Shown: in pieces, positions 1-6,033 of the stretch
How positions within the stretch are numbered: position 1 is the stretch's first letter
How the letters are laid out: each line of letters starts with the position of its first letter
Assembly: GCA_021203685.1 (NCBI GenBank)
Contig: JAJQAS010000297.1
Coordinates: 1 to 18,473, forward strand
Direction: 5' to 3'
DNA length: 18,473 nt
From: Clostridiales bacterium
GTDB taxonomy: Bacteria; Bacillota; Clostridia; Oscillospirales; Oscillospiraceae
Notes under the pieces: model-generated
The model's database searches: none
Told to the model about the DNA's origin: nothing
The model's input: the letters and a program-made list of their open reading frames with translations, nothing else
Program-made: the position numbers and the translations under genes

Positions 1-52
1 TCCCCTGAAAGGGGAGGAGGGCCGCCGCCTTTAGGCGGTGGCGGAGGGGTTT
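1..52 (+). repeat. Double-hairpin intergenic element, copy 1 (cut by window start)
   Basis: This is the first of three near-identical copies (others at 2747-2809 and 3260-3322). It holds a hairpin with arms CCCC/GGGG around tgaaa, then a second hairpin GCCGCCGCC-ttta-GGCGGTGGC, and ends in AGGGGTTT. The outer 5' end present in the other copies (CCCCTCTTGC) falls outside the window. The stretch is non-coding, downstream of priA, and separated by about 60 bases from the heptad array at 113-144. It looks like a REP/MITE-type dispersed element; no protein is encoded. Confidence 0.8.
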
Positions 53-112
53 CTCACTGGTGTTACTGACACGGTTGCCGCAAAGGGACAACTCCGAAAA
101 CTCGTAGTTCCC

Positions 113-144
113 GGCTAACAGCTAAGAGCTAACAGCCAACAGCT
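113..144. repeat. Heptad repeat array A, 3' of priA
   Basis: Degenerate period-7 repeat with units such as GCTAACA, GCTAAGA and GCCAACA, ending four bases before the priA stop codon. Read on the minus strand the units are TTAGCTN-like, matching arrays at 2634-2665, 4278-4396, 5311-5426 and 17944-18098. Only one arm is seen here, with no inverted partner nearby. Confidence 0.8.
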
Positions 145-148
145 GAAC

Positions 149-2614
149 TCAATCCATCGGATTGAGTTCCACGGAGACGCCGATGCCTTTGTTGAACCGG
201 TCCTGTTGGAACGCTTTCAGCAGGAAGGCCAGCATCTCCCGTATTTTTTTGTGGTCTTTGCACACCAGCATCAGCCGGTAGCGGTAGCGGCCCATCACCC
301 GCAGCACCGGGGCCTCCGCCGGGCCGTAGAGGGAGAAGGGGTGCTCCGCCATCTCCCGGCTGCTCTGCCAGGACTGGAGGGCCGTCCGCAGCCGGTGTGC
401 GCTCTGCAAAACGTGGTGCTCCATGGGGCCGCTGACCGTCAGCTGGTACAGGTCCCGCACCGGCGGGGTCTGGCGGCTCTCCCGGAGCAAAATTTCGCTC
501 TCGTAAAAAGCGTCGTAGTCCTGCCGGGCGGCGCAGGTGATGATGTCGTTTTTGGGGGTAAACGTCTGAATGATGGCCCGTCCGGCCCGGCTGCCCCGTC
601 CGGCCCGGCCCACCACCTGGGTCAGCAGGGAGAAGGTGCGCTCTCCCGCCCGGTAGCTGCTGACGTACAGCCCCTGGTCGGCGTCCACCACCCCCACCAG
701 GGTGACGTTCTCGAAGTCCAGCCCCTTGGCCACCATCTGGGTGCCCAGCAGGATGGGGATCTTCTTCTGTTGGAAGCGGCTGAGAATGTCCGCATGGTTG
801 TGGGCGGCGGAGACGGAATCAGCGTCCATCCGCAGCACCTCCACGCCGGGGAACGCCTCCTCCAGCTGCTCCTGTACCATCTGGACGCCGGCGTCCACAA
901 AGTAGAGGTCGCCGCCGCAGTCCGGGCAGGCGGAGACCATCTCCTGGGAGTAGCCGCAGTAGTGGCACATCAGCCGTTGGTTGTCCTTGTGGTAGGTCAG
1001 CTTCACCGAGCAGTGGGGGCACTCCGGCGTGGCGCCGCATTCGCCGCAGACCACCATCCGGCTGGTGCCCCGGCGGTTCAGGAACAGCACCGTCTGCTCG
1101 CCCCGCTCCAGATTTTCCCGCAGCTCGGCACGAAGGGGGCCGCTGAGGTTGGTCAGGTTGCCGCCCCGCAGCTCCTGGCGCATGTCCACGATGCGCACCT
1201 GGGGCATGGACTGGGCGTTGAAGCGGTTTTTCAGCCGGAACAGGTGATACACGCCCTTTTGGGCCAAATACATGCTCTCCACGCTGGGTGTGGCGGACCC
1301 CAGCACCAGCACCGCGCCGGACTGGGCGCTACGGTACTTGGCCACATCCCGGGCGTGGTAGCGGGGGCTTTGCCCGGACTGATAGCTGCCCTCCTGCTCC
1401 TCGTCCAGCACGATAAGGCCCAGATTCTCCAGCGGGGCGAACACCGCTGAGCGGGTGCCCACCACCACTTTGGCGTCGCCGTTTTTGGCCCGCTTCCACT
1501 CGTCATACCTGGCCCCGGCGGAGAGGGAGCTGTGCAAAATGGCCACCTGGCTGCCAAACTGGGCCTCGAAGTGATGGAGCAGCTGGGGGGTGAGGGCGAT
1601 CTCCGGCACCAGCACCAGGGCGGTACGCCCCTCCCCGATGACCTTGTGGATGAGCTGGATATACACCTGGGTCTTGCCGCTGCCGGTGACGCCGTAGAGC
1701 AGGGCGCAGGCGGGTTTGCCCCCGTCCAGCAGGGCGGAAATGCCCTCGTAAGCGGCCTGCTGCTCATCGTTCAGCACCGGCGGCGCTGCCAGTGAGACCT
1801 GGCTGGACGCCGGGCGGCGGTAGACCTCCCGCTTGTAGAGGGCCACAAGCCCCTTCTTTTCCAGGGCGCGGACGGTCTGGGCGGCGGTGCCGGTGAAGTA
1901 GTGGATATCTTTCAGCGAGGCGCTGCCCACCTGCCCCAGCAATTGGAGCACCGAGCGCTGGGCCTTGGCCCCCCTGGTGGTCTGGGACAACGCCTCCTCC
2001 AGAGGGACGGTCAGGTAAGCCACCTGCTCGGTCTTGTCCCCCACGTTGCGGGAGACGCTGGAGGAAACAGCGACCAGCCCCTTTTCCGTCAGTGCTTTCA
2101 GCGCCCCGGCGGGGCTTTTGTCCCCAAAGGCGTGGTAAATTTGTTCTCTTGTGGCCTTGCCGCCCTGGCGGCGGATGACCTCCAGCGCCTGGGCCTGGAG
2201 CGGCGCGTGTTTCGTCTGTTCTAACCCGTCCTCCGGAGAAACCCCCTCCGCCAGAGAGAACGTATCCCTTGCGGCGTAGTACAGTCCGGCGGGGAGCATG
2301 GCCTTCGCCGCCGTGTAGACGGTGCAGAAGTACCGGTCCCGCATCCACATAGCCAGCTTGAGGGTCTCCGGGCTGAGGACGGGCTGTTCGTCCAGCAGCA
2401 CCTGCACCGACTTGATGTTGGGGATGCGTTCCCCCTCCCACAGGGAGAGGACGATCCCCTCGGTGGGACGGTTGCCCTGAGAGAAGGGGACCAGCACCCG
2501 CATCCCCGGCGCGGCCCGCTGGGCCATTTCGCGGGGAAACAGATAGGTATAGGGCTTGTCAATGGCGTAGGTGGCGGCGGCGACCGCCACCCGTCCATAG
2601 TAGACCGACTCCAA
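149..2614 (-). CDS. priA: Primosomal protein N' (replication restart helicase PriA)
   Basis: An 821-residue superfamily 2 DNA helicase that recognises stalled or repaired forks and reloads the replicative helicase. Residues 1-110 match the 3'-DNA-binding domain. Residues 140-265 contain two winged-helix-like segments. The helicase core has Walker A GVTGSGKT (308-315), the Walker B-like DEEQ (404-407), GSATPS (439-444) and QVVGRAGR (666-673). Eight cysteines in four CxxC-type pairs (523/526, 532/535, 550/553, 563/566) form the expected zinc-binding insertion. The start is TTG, chosen because GGAGG lies 7 bases upstream and the N-terminus fits the family. The usual Walker B in PriA is DEEH; here His is Gln. 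Gene order after rpoZ is typical of Firmicutes, but a terminator and repeat elements separate the two genes, so priA probably has its own promoter, which I could not place. Length is normal. Confidence 0.97.
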   Translation of the reverse strand: MESVYYGRVAVAAATYAIDKPYTYLFPREMAQRAAPGMRVLVPFSQGNRPTEGIVLSLWEGERIPNIKSVQVLLDEQPVLSPETLKLAMWMRDRYFCTVYTAAKAMLPAGLYYAARDTFSLAEGVSPEDGLEQTKHAPLQAQALEVIRRQGGKATREQIYHAFGDKSPAGALKALTEKGLVAVSSSVSRNVGDKTEQVAYLTVPLEEALSQTTRGAKAQRSVLQLLGQVGSASLKDIHYFTGTAAQTVRALEKKGLVALYKREVYRRPASSQVSLAAPPVLNDEQQAAYEGISALLDGGKPACALLYGVTGSGKTQVYIQLIHKVIGEGRTALVLVPEIALTPQLLHHFEAQFGSQVAILHSSLSAGARYDEWKRAKNGDAKVVVGTRSAVFAPLENLGLIVLDEEQEGSYQSGQSPRYHARDVAKYRSAQSGAVLVLGSATPSVESMYLAQKGVYHLFRLKNRFNAQSMPQVRIVDMRQELRGGNLTNLSGPLRAELRENLERGEQTVLFLNRRGTSRMVVCGECGATPECPHCSVKLTYHKDNQRLMCHYCGYSQEMVSACPDCGGDLYFVDAGVQMVQEQLEEAFPGVEVLRMDADSVSAAHNHADILSRFQQKKIPILLGTQMVAKGLDFENVTLVGVVDADQGLYVSSYRAGERTFSLLTQVVGRAGRGSRAGRAIIQTFTPKNDIITCAARQDYDAFYESEILLRESRQTPPVRDLYQLTVSGPMEHHVLQSAHRLRTALQSWQSSREMAEHPFSLYGPAEAPVLRVMGRYRYRLMLVCKDHKKIREMLAFLLKAFQQDRFNKGIGVSVELNPMD

Positions 2615-2633
2615 ATGGCTCCCTCCATTGTGA

Positions 2634-2665
2634 AGCTGTTGGCTGTTAGCTTTTAGCTATTAGCT
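2634..2665. repeat. Heptad repeat array B, priA leader
   Basis: Degenerate period-7 units (AGCTGTT, GGCTGTT, AGCTTTT, AGCTATT) directly upstream of the priA ribosome binding site, so probably transcribed in the priA 5' leader. Its first units are the same as the reverse complement of array A. It continues into GATAGTGCTTGCTG, which resembles TAGTGCTG after the left arm of array D. Confidence 0.8.
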
Positions 2666-2674
2666 GAGATAGTG

Positions 2675-2740
2675 CTTGCTGTTTTGCCAGTGGTTTGTAC
2701 CCAGCATAGTGTTTTCCTCGGAGAACCACTGTTCAGCAAG
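2675..2740. repeat. Nested inverted repeat between arrays B and the double-hairpin copy 2
   Basis: Outer arms CTTGCTG (2675-2681) and CAGCAAG (2734-2740) enclose inner arms CAGTGGTT (2688-2695) and AACCACTG (2724-2731). The stretch lies in the rpoZ-priA gap and carries no plausible ORF. It may be the core of a composite element bounded by the heptad array and the double-hairpin repeat. Confidence 0.6.
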
Positions 2741-2746
2741 TGACCA

Positions 2747-2809
2747 CCCCTCTTGCCTCCCCTGAAAGGGGAGGAGGGCCGCCGCCTTTAGGCGGTGGCG
2801 GAGGGGTTT
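2747..2809 (+). repeat. Double-hairpin intergenic element, copy 2
   Basis: A complete copy of about 63 bp. It starts CCCCTCTTGC and ends GAGGGGTTT, so CCCCTC and GAGGGG can pair as an outer stem. Inside are a CCTCCCC/GGGGAGG hairpin and a GCCGCCGCC/GGCGGTGGC hairpin, giving a three-way-junction shape. It differs from copy 3 by one base in the second loop (ttta against ttca). The G-T pair in the second stem is kept only in plus-strand RNA, opposite to the genes. Confidence 0.85.
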
Positions 2810-2831
2810 GGGGCACAAGGCTGGGCAAAAG

Positions 2832-2873
2832 GGATAAACAAAGGCAAGCGGCGGCGCACGCCGCCGCTTGCCT
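2832..2873 (-). terminator. Intrinsic terminator after rpoZ
   Basis: A perfect 14-bp stem (2842-2855 with 2860-2873, arms AGGCAAGCGGCGGC and its complement, loop of 4) is followed on the minus strand by TTGTTTATC. It lies 24 bases after the rpoZ stop codon. It would end the yicC-remA-gmk-rpoZ transcript before priA. Confidence 0.8.
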
Positions 2874-2897
2874 ACGGGATAAGAGTGTAGAAAACGG

Positions 2898-3095
2898 TTA
2901 TTCTTCCTTTTCTTTGGGGACCAGCGTCCCTGCGCGGGCCTCGTTCAGGGCGATGGTGACCGGCTTCTCCTCCAGGGGTTCCTCGGCCTCCTCCGCCTCC
3001 TCGGAAAGCTCCCGCGCCCGGTGAGCCACCAGGTTCACCAGCTCGTAACGGCTCTCCACGTTGGTCAGCAGCTCGTTCATGGGGTAAAGAATCAT
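2898..3095 (-). CDS. rpoZ: RNA polymerase omega subunit
   Basis: A 65-residue protein that assists assembly and stability of RNA polymerase by holding the beta' subunit. The family signature is visible near the N-terminus: YPMNELLTNVESRYELVNLVAHRAREL, split here as YPMNELL (residues 4-10), SRYELV (15-20) and the RAREL segment (26-30). The rest is acidic (an E/A-rich stretch at 31-42) and ends in charged residues. The ATG at 3095 is preceded by a weak AAGGATGG rather far upstream; the next ATG (3080) has no ribosome binding site. It follows gmk as in most Firmicutes, though separated by 273 bases with a repeat element. A terminator follows. The identity rests on the short omega motif plus gene order. 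Confidence 0.9.
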   Translation of the reverse strand: MILYPMNELLTNVESRYELVNLVAHRARELSEEAEEAEEPLEEKPVTIALNEARAGTLVPKEKEE

Positions 3096-3160
3096 ATCGA
3101 ACAGACCATCCTTCCAGAAAATAGATCAACTGGGTCTCCCGTTGAATCAGCCGTGCCTTT

Positions 3161-3191
3161 TAGTTGCTAGTTGCCAGTGGTCAGTGGCTGG
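3161..3191. repeat. Degenerate period-7 array C, gmk-rpoZ gap
   Basis: Units TAGTTGC, TAGTTGC, CAGTGGT, CAGTGGC keep a 7-base period but differ in sequence from the TTAGCTN arrays. It lies about 70 bases before double-hairpin copy 3, mirroring the arrangement of array B and copy 2. The 273-base gap at 3096-3368 otherwise holds a small GGGTTTT/AAAACCC hairpin near 3197-3217 and no recognisable gene. Confidence 0.6.
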
Positions 3192-3259
3192 AAAGAGGGT
3201 TTTTCTACTGAAAACCCCATGTCTGCCGAACAAAACTGATACCAGATGACAAGCACTAT

Positions 3260-3322
3260 CCCCTCTTGCCTCCCCTGAAAGGGGAGGAGGGCCGCCGCCT
3301 TCAGGCGGTGGCGGAGGGGTTT
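3260..3322 (+). repeat. Double-hairpin intergenic element, copy 3
   Basis: A complete copy of about 63 bp, identical to 2747-2809 except C for T in the second loop. It begins CCCCTCTTGC and ends GAGGGGTTT. It sits between gmk and rpoZ, within what should be one transcript, so its structure could affect mRNA processing or relative expression of rpoZ. It is preceded by AAGCACTATC, whose reverse complement occurs beside array B. Confidence 0.85.
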
Positions 3323-3368
3323 CCCAACGCGACTGAGTAAAAGGGAATATCAAATTGGATAATAATAC

Positions 3369-3998
3369 CTACAAAGTTATGGTTTCCCCGTCCAGCAGGC
3401 GATCCACCAGCGGGGCGCGCTCTTTGGCCCGGAGGAAGTGCGTTTTGATGCAGGCGTCGATCACCGCCGCCGTCTGCTTCACTGTGCCGTTGACCACGAT
3501 GTAGTCAAACTCCGGGGCGCAGGCGATCTCCTCCCTGGCCCGGGCCAGACGGCCCTGGATCGTCTGCTCGTCCTCGCCGCTGTTGCGATCCCGGAGCCGC
3601 TGCTCCAGTTCGGCCAGCGAGGGCGGCAGCAGGAAAAACTCGATGGCGTCGGGGTAGACCCGGCGGACGTTTTTCGCGCCCTCCACCTCGATGTCCAGCA
3701 CAACGTCCTGCCCCTGGGCCAGTACATCTTCCACGGCGGTGCGGGAGGTGCCGTAGTAGTTCCCCTCGTAAATGGTGGTCTCCAGCATGACGCCTTCGTC
3801 CACCAGCCCCCGGAACTGCTCTCGGGTGACGAAGTGGTAGCTGATGTCCTCCGTTTCGCCGGGGCGGATGTTCCGGGTGGTGTGGGAAACGGAGATGCGG
3901 AAGGTCCGCAGCTTCTTCAGGGCTTTGATGACGGTGCCCTTTCCCACCCCGGAGGGGCCGGCGATGACGATGACCCGTGGCTGTTTGGTTTTATCCAT
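3369..3998 (-). CDS. gmk: Guanylate kinase
   Basis: A 209-residue cytosolic enzyme that phosphorylates GMP to GDP with ATP, essential for guanine nucleotide supply. The P-loop GPSGVGKGT is at residues 14-22. The GMP-binding region shows SVSHTTRNIRPGETEDISYHF in outline: SHTTR (38-42), RPGE (45-48), and the YEGNYYGTS stretch (77-85). The helical lid with RLRDRNSGEDE follows. Length is normal. The ATG overlaps the end of remA by 8 bases, which suggests translational coupling; purine-rich GGAAGGAAGAGAG precedes it. It belongs to the yicC-remA-gmk-rpoZ operon. Confidence 0.97.
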   Translation of the reverse strand: MDKTKQPRVIVIAGPSGVGKGTVIKALKKLRTFRISVSHTTRNIRPGETEDISYHFVTREQFRGLVDEGVMLETTIYEGNYYGTSRTAVEDVLAQGQDVVLDIEVEGAKNVRRVYPDAIEFFLLPPSLAELEQRLRDRNSGEDEQTIQGRLARAREEIACAPEFDYIVVNGTVKQTAAVIDACIKTHFLRAKERAPLVDRLLDGETITL

Positions 3999-4260
3999 CT
4001 CTCTCTTCCTTCCCGGCAGCAGGTTCCTCTCCGGTCAGCCGGGCGGCCAGCGCCTCCGGCGTCAGGGCGGAGAGGACGATGTGGTCGGAGTCCATAATCA
4101 GCACCGCCTTGGTCTTGCGGCCATAGGTGGCATCGATGGCGGTGCCCCGCTCCTTGCCCTCCTGCACAATGCGCTTGATGGGGGCGGAGTCCGGGCTGAC
4201 CACCGCCAGCAGCCGCTCGGCGGAGACCATGCTGCCGAACCCGATGTTTAACAGCTGCAA
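3991..4260 (-). CDS. remA: RemA-like extracellular matrix regulator (DUF370)
   Basis: An 89-residue member of the RemA/YlzA family, a DNA-binding protein that in Bacillus subtilis activates matrix and osmoprotection genes and forms ring-like oligomers (family knowledge). Conserved blocks are clear: LLNIGFGSMVSAERLLAVV near the N-terminus (LNIGFG at 4-9), SPDSAPIKR (22-30), DATYGRKTKAVL (43-54) and SDHIVLSAL (58-66). The start is TTG, with GGGGGGAT 4 bases upstream; the family N-terminus (M-K-L-I-N-I-G-F-G) fits this start. Its position between yicC and gmk is the classic Firmicute arrangement. Array D lies between it and yicC. The role in this species is inferred only. Confidence 0.93.
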   Translation of the reverse strand: MQLLNIGFGSMVSAERLLAVVSPDSAPIKRIVQEGKERGTAIDATYGRKTKAVLIMDSDHIVLSALTPEALAARLTGEEPAAGKEERDG

Positions 4261-4277
4261 GCGTATCCCCCCTTGTA

Positions 4278-4396
4278 TAGCTCTTAGCTCTTGGCTTTTA
4301 GCTGTTAGCCTGGTAGTGCTGAACGAGTGGTTAGCGATTAGTGGTTAGTGGCCAGCAGTCCCTGACTAACAGCTAACGGCTAATAGCTAACAGCTA
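4278..4396. repeat. Heptad inverted-repeat element D, yicC-remA gap
   Basis: The left arm (4278-4310) has TTAGCTN-type units and the right arm (4362-4396) has the complementary NAGCTAA type, so the element can fold back on itself. The centre (4325-4360) also has a 7-base rhythm (GGTTAGC, GATTAGT, GGTTAGT, GGCCAGC). It fills nearly all of the 137-base gap between yicC and remA, ending just before the yicC stop. Heptad order in both arms matches element E almost base for base, which points to copying of a whole element. Confidence 0.85.
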
Positions 4397-4397
4397 T

Positions 4398-5276
4398 TTA
4401 CTCCACGTTCTGGATCTGTTCCCGAATCTTTTCCAATTCGGCCTTCATATCCACCACCAGGGTGGACATCTCCAAATCGTTGGCCTTGGAGCCGATGGTG
4501 TTGGTCTCCCGGTTCATCTCCTGCACCAGAAAGTCCAGCTTGCGCCCGATGGGGCTGCCCCCGGCCAGCATGGCCCGGAATTGGGCGATGTGGCTGTGGA
4601 GCCGGACAGTCTCCTCGTCCACGGCGACCTTATCGGCAAAGACGGCGGCCTCGGTGAGGATGCGGCTCTCGTCCAGCTGCCGGTCGGCCAGCACCTCCTG
4701 AATACGGGCGGTGAGCTTGGCCCGGTACTCGGCCACCCGTTGGGGGCCGCGGGCCTCCACCTGGAGGGTGTACTGCTCCAGCGTGTCCAGCCGCCCGGAG
4801 AGGTCGTCCAGCAGCTTTTGGCCCTCACGGGCACGCATGGCGTCGAAATCCGCCAGCGCCAGCTCCGCCGCCCGGTGGACTTCCTTCGTCAGCTCGTCCA
4901 GGTCCTCCGGCACCTTCTCCACCCGGAACACGTCGGGGAACCGGGACAGCAGCTCGGTGGAAACGGCGTCGTTCAGGCCGAATTTGGCCGACATGGTCTC
5001 CAGCGCCCGCAGGTAGCCCGCCGCCACGGCCTCGTTCAGGGTGACGGAGACGGCCTCGGCGGTGGTGGTCTCGATGGTGACGAACACGTCCACCTTGCCC
5101 CGGGTGATGGTGCGCTTCACCCGCTGGGTGATGCCGTCCTCGGCGCAGGTGTAGACGCGGGGGATGCGGACGGTACAGTCCAGATAGCGGTTGTTGACGC
5201 TGCGCACCTCCACCAGGTAAGACCTGCCGTTCCCCAGCGTCTCCCCCCGGCCATAGCCGGTCATACTTTTCAGCAA
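4398..5276 (-). CDS. yicC: YicC/YloC family endoribonuclease
   Basis: A 292-residue protein of the YicC family, whose members in E. coli and B. subtilis (YloC) act as endoribonucleases (family knowledge). The N-terminal signature KSMTGYGRGE (3-12) and EVRSVNNRYLD (23-33) are present. The C-terminal DUF1732 part carries FLVQEMNRETNTIGSKAND near the end (roughly residues 249-267). The start is TTG at 5276: AAGGAG lies 8 bases upstream and the resulting N-terminus M-L-K-S-M-T-G matches the family (M-I-K-S-M-T-G). An in-frame GTG 9 bases earlier overlaps the Shine-Dalgarno sequence and is unlikely. A strong promoter lies at 5462-5490, giving a leader of about 180 bases that contains element E. 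It leads the yicC-remA-gmk-rpoZ operon. Confidence 0.95.
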   Translation of the reverse strand: MLKSMTGYGRGETLGNGRSYLVEVRSVNNRYLDCTVRIPRVYTCAEDGITQRVKRTITRGKVDVFVTIETTTAEAVSVTLNEAVAAGYLRALETMSAKFGLNDAVSTELLSRFPDVFRVEKVPEDLDELTKEVHRAAELALADFDAMRAREGQKLLDDLSGRLDTLEQYTLQVEARGPQRVAEYRAKLTARIQEVLADRQLDESRILTEAAVFADKVAVDEETVRLHSHIAQFRAMLAGGSPIGRKLDFLVQEMNRETNTIGSKANDLEMSTLVVDMKAELEKIREQIQNVE

Positions 5277-5310
5277 AAGGGTCACTCCTTGTTGTTCAGA
5301 CGTTCACATT

Positions 5311-5426
5311 TATAGCTCTTAGCTCTTGGCTTTTAGCTTTTAGCTTGGCAGTGCTGTCCTTTCAGCTCTATGCCTGTGGTTTGCTGTGCCTGACTAACAG
5401 CTAACGGCTAAAAGCTAACAGCTTAT
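5311..5426. repeat. Heptad inverted-repeat element E in the yicC leader
   Basis: The left arm (5311-5346) and right arm (5388-5426) carry complementary heptad units in the same order as element D; the centre differs. The promoter at 5462-5490 places this element inside the yicC 5' untranslated region, where the arms could pair into a long RNA stem. No ORF is apparent in it. Confidence 0.85.
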
Positions 5427-5427
5427 C

Positions 5428-5444
5428 AAAGGAGGTTGATTCCA
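5428..5444 (-). promoter_or_regulatory. Anti-Shine-Dalgarno-like sequence at the 5' end of the yicC transcript
   Basis: Read on the minus strand this is TGGAATCAACCTCCTTT, close to the 3' end of 16S rRNA (TGGATCACCTCCTTT) with two extra bases. It falls about 11-27 bases after the predicted start of transcription. CTCCTT can pair with the yicC Shine-Dalgarno AAGGAG (5285-5290). A regulatory role is inference. Confidence 0.35.
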
Positions 5445-5461
5445 GTGGACAGTCAGTATTT

Positions 5462-5490
5462 ATTATACCAAAATTCTCACGGACTGTAAA
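5462..5490 (-). promoter_or_regulatory. SigA-type promoter of the yicC-remA-gmk-rpoZ operon
   Basis: The -35 box is TTTACA (5485-5490), the spacer is 17 bases, and the -10 box is TATAAT (5462-5467), preceded by TGG as an extended -10. Transcription should begin near 5455. The -35 box lies six bases beyond the stop codon of the upstream membrane-protein gene; no terminator is visible between the two transcription units. Confidence 0.85.
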
Positions 5491-5495
5491 GAGAT

Positions 5496-6032
5496 TCAGA
5501 TGAATTTCGCCCGGCGCAGCACCGGCAGCAGCCGCTGCTGCACGTAGGTCATGATTTGGGAAAAGGCGATGTCGTAGCACACGAACACCACGTTGCCCAC
5601 CGCCAGCAGCGCCCAGGAGCCAACGCCCCGGAAGGCCAGGGTGATTTGCAGCAGCTTTTGCAGCACCCAGTAGACCGCCAGCATCAGCACGTTGCCTGCG
5701 GCCAGTTTGAGCACCCACTCCAGAATCAGGTTTTTCCGGGCCTCGATCCACGCCTTGGCCACCGGATAAATGCCGAAGCACAGGCAGTAGTAGACCGCCA
5801 CCTCCTTGCTGGGGAGCAGCAGCAGACCCAGCAAGCCGCTGACCACGTAGCAGCTCAGCCCGCCGCCGTAGCCCACGGCGCACACCGCCACGGCTGCGGC
5901 GAGGCCGCTGATGGCGGCCAGGCCCATCCGCCCGGAGGGCAAAAAGCTGGCGATGAGCAGCAGCGCCAGGGTGACGGCGCTGAGCATGGCGCACAGGGCG
6001 ATCTGCCGCAGTCGGCGGCGACGTTCCTCCAC
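5496..6032 (-). CDS. Small integral membrane protein of unknown function
   Basis: A 178-residue hydrophobic protein with a basic N-terminus (E-E-R-R-R-R-L-R) and about five or six predicted membrane segments, roughly at residues 9-31, 37-55, 58-75, 77-93, 108-125 and 135-160. No catalytic motif is recognised. The N-terminal pattern (positive start, then A-M-L-S-A-V-T-L-A-L) recalls S-components of ECF transporters, but this is only a resemblance. The start is GTG, two bases after the J-domain gene's stop, with GGGGA upstream. It is the last gene of the cdaA-cdaR-DUF5685-J-protein operon and is likely translationally coupled. A membrane partner or client of the J-protein is possible but unproven. 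Confidence 0.75.
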   Translation of the reverse strand: MEERRRRLRQIALCAMLSAVTLALLLIASFLPSGRMGLAAISGLAAAVAVCAVGYGGGLSCYVVSGLLGLLLLPSKEVAVYYCLCFGIYPVAKAWIEARKNLILEWVLKLAAGNVLMLAVYWVLQKLLQITLAFRGVGSWALLAVGNVVFVCYDIAFSQIMTYVQQRLLPVLRRAKFI

Positions 6033-6033
6033 C

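Noticed and set aside
113..144. CRISPR-like array
   Set aside because: The units are 7 bases long, degenerate and without unique spacers, and no cas genes are present.
206..1450. Long plus-strand ORF of 414 codons opposite priA
   Set aside because: It is antisense to a clear, complete PriA with all motifs. Its product is rich in H, Q, G, P and A, typical of the shadow frame of GC-rich genes. The same holds for plus-strand frames at 8730-9764, 9824-10972 and 13300-14361.
5445..5489. Plus-strand mini-ORF of 14 codons with a perfect AAAGGAGG ribosome binding site and GTG start
   Set aside because: No plus-strand promoter is evident and the ORF lies across the minus-strand yicC promoter. The AGGAGG is better seen as the complement of the anti-Shine-Dalgarno-like leader sequence, or as chance.
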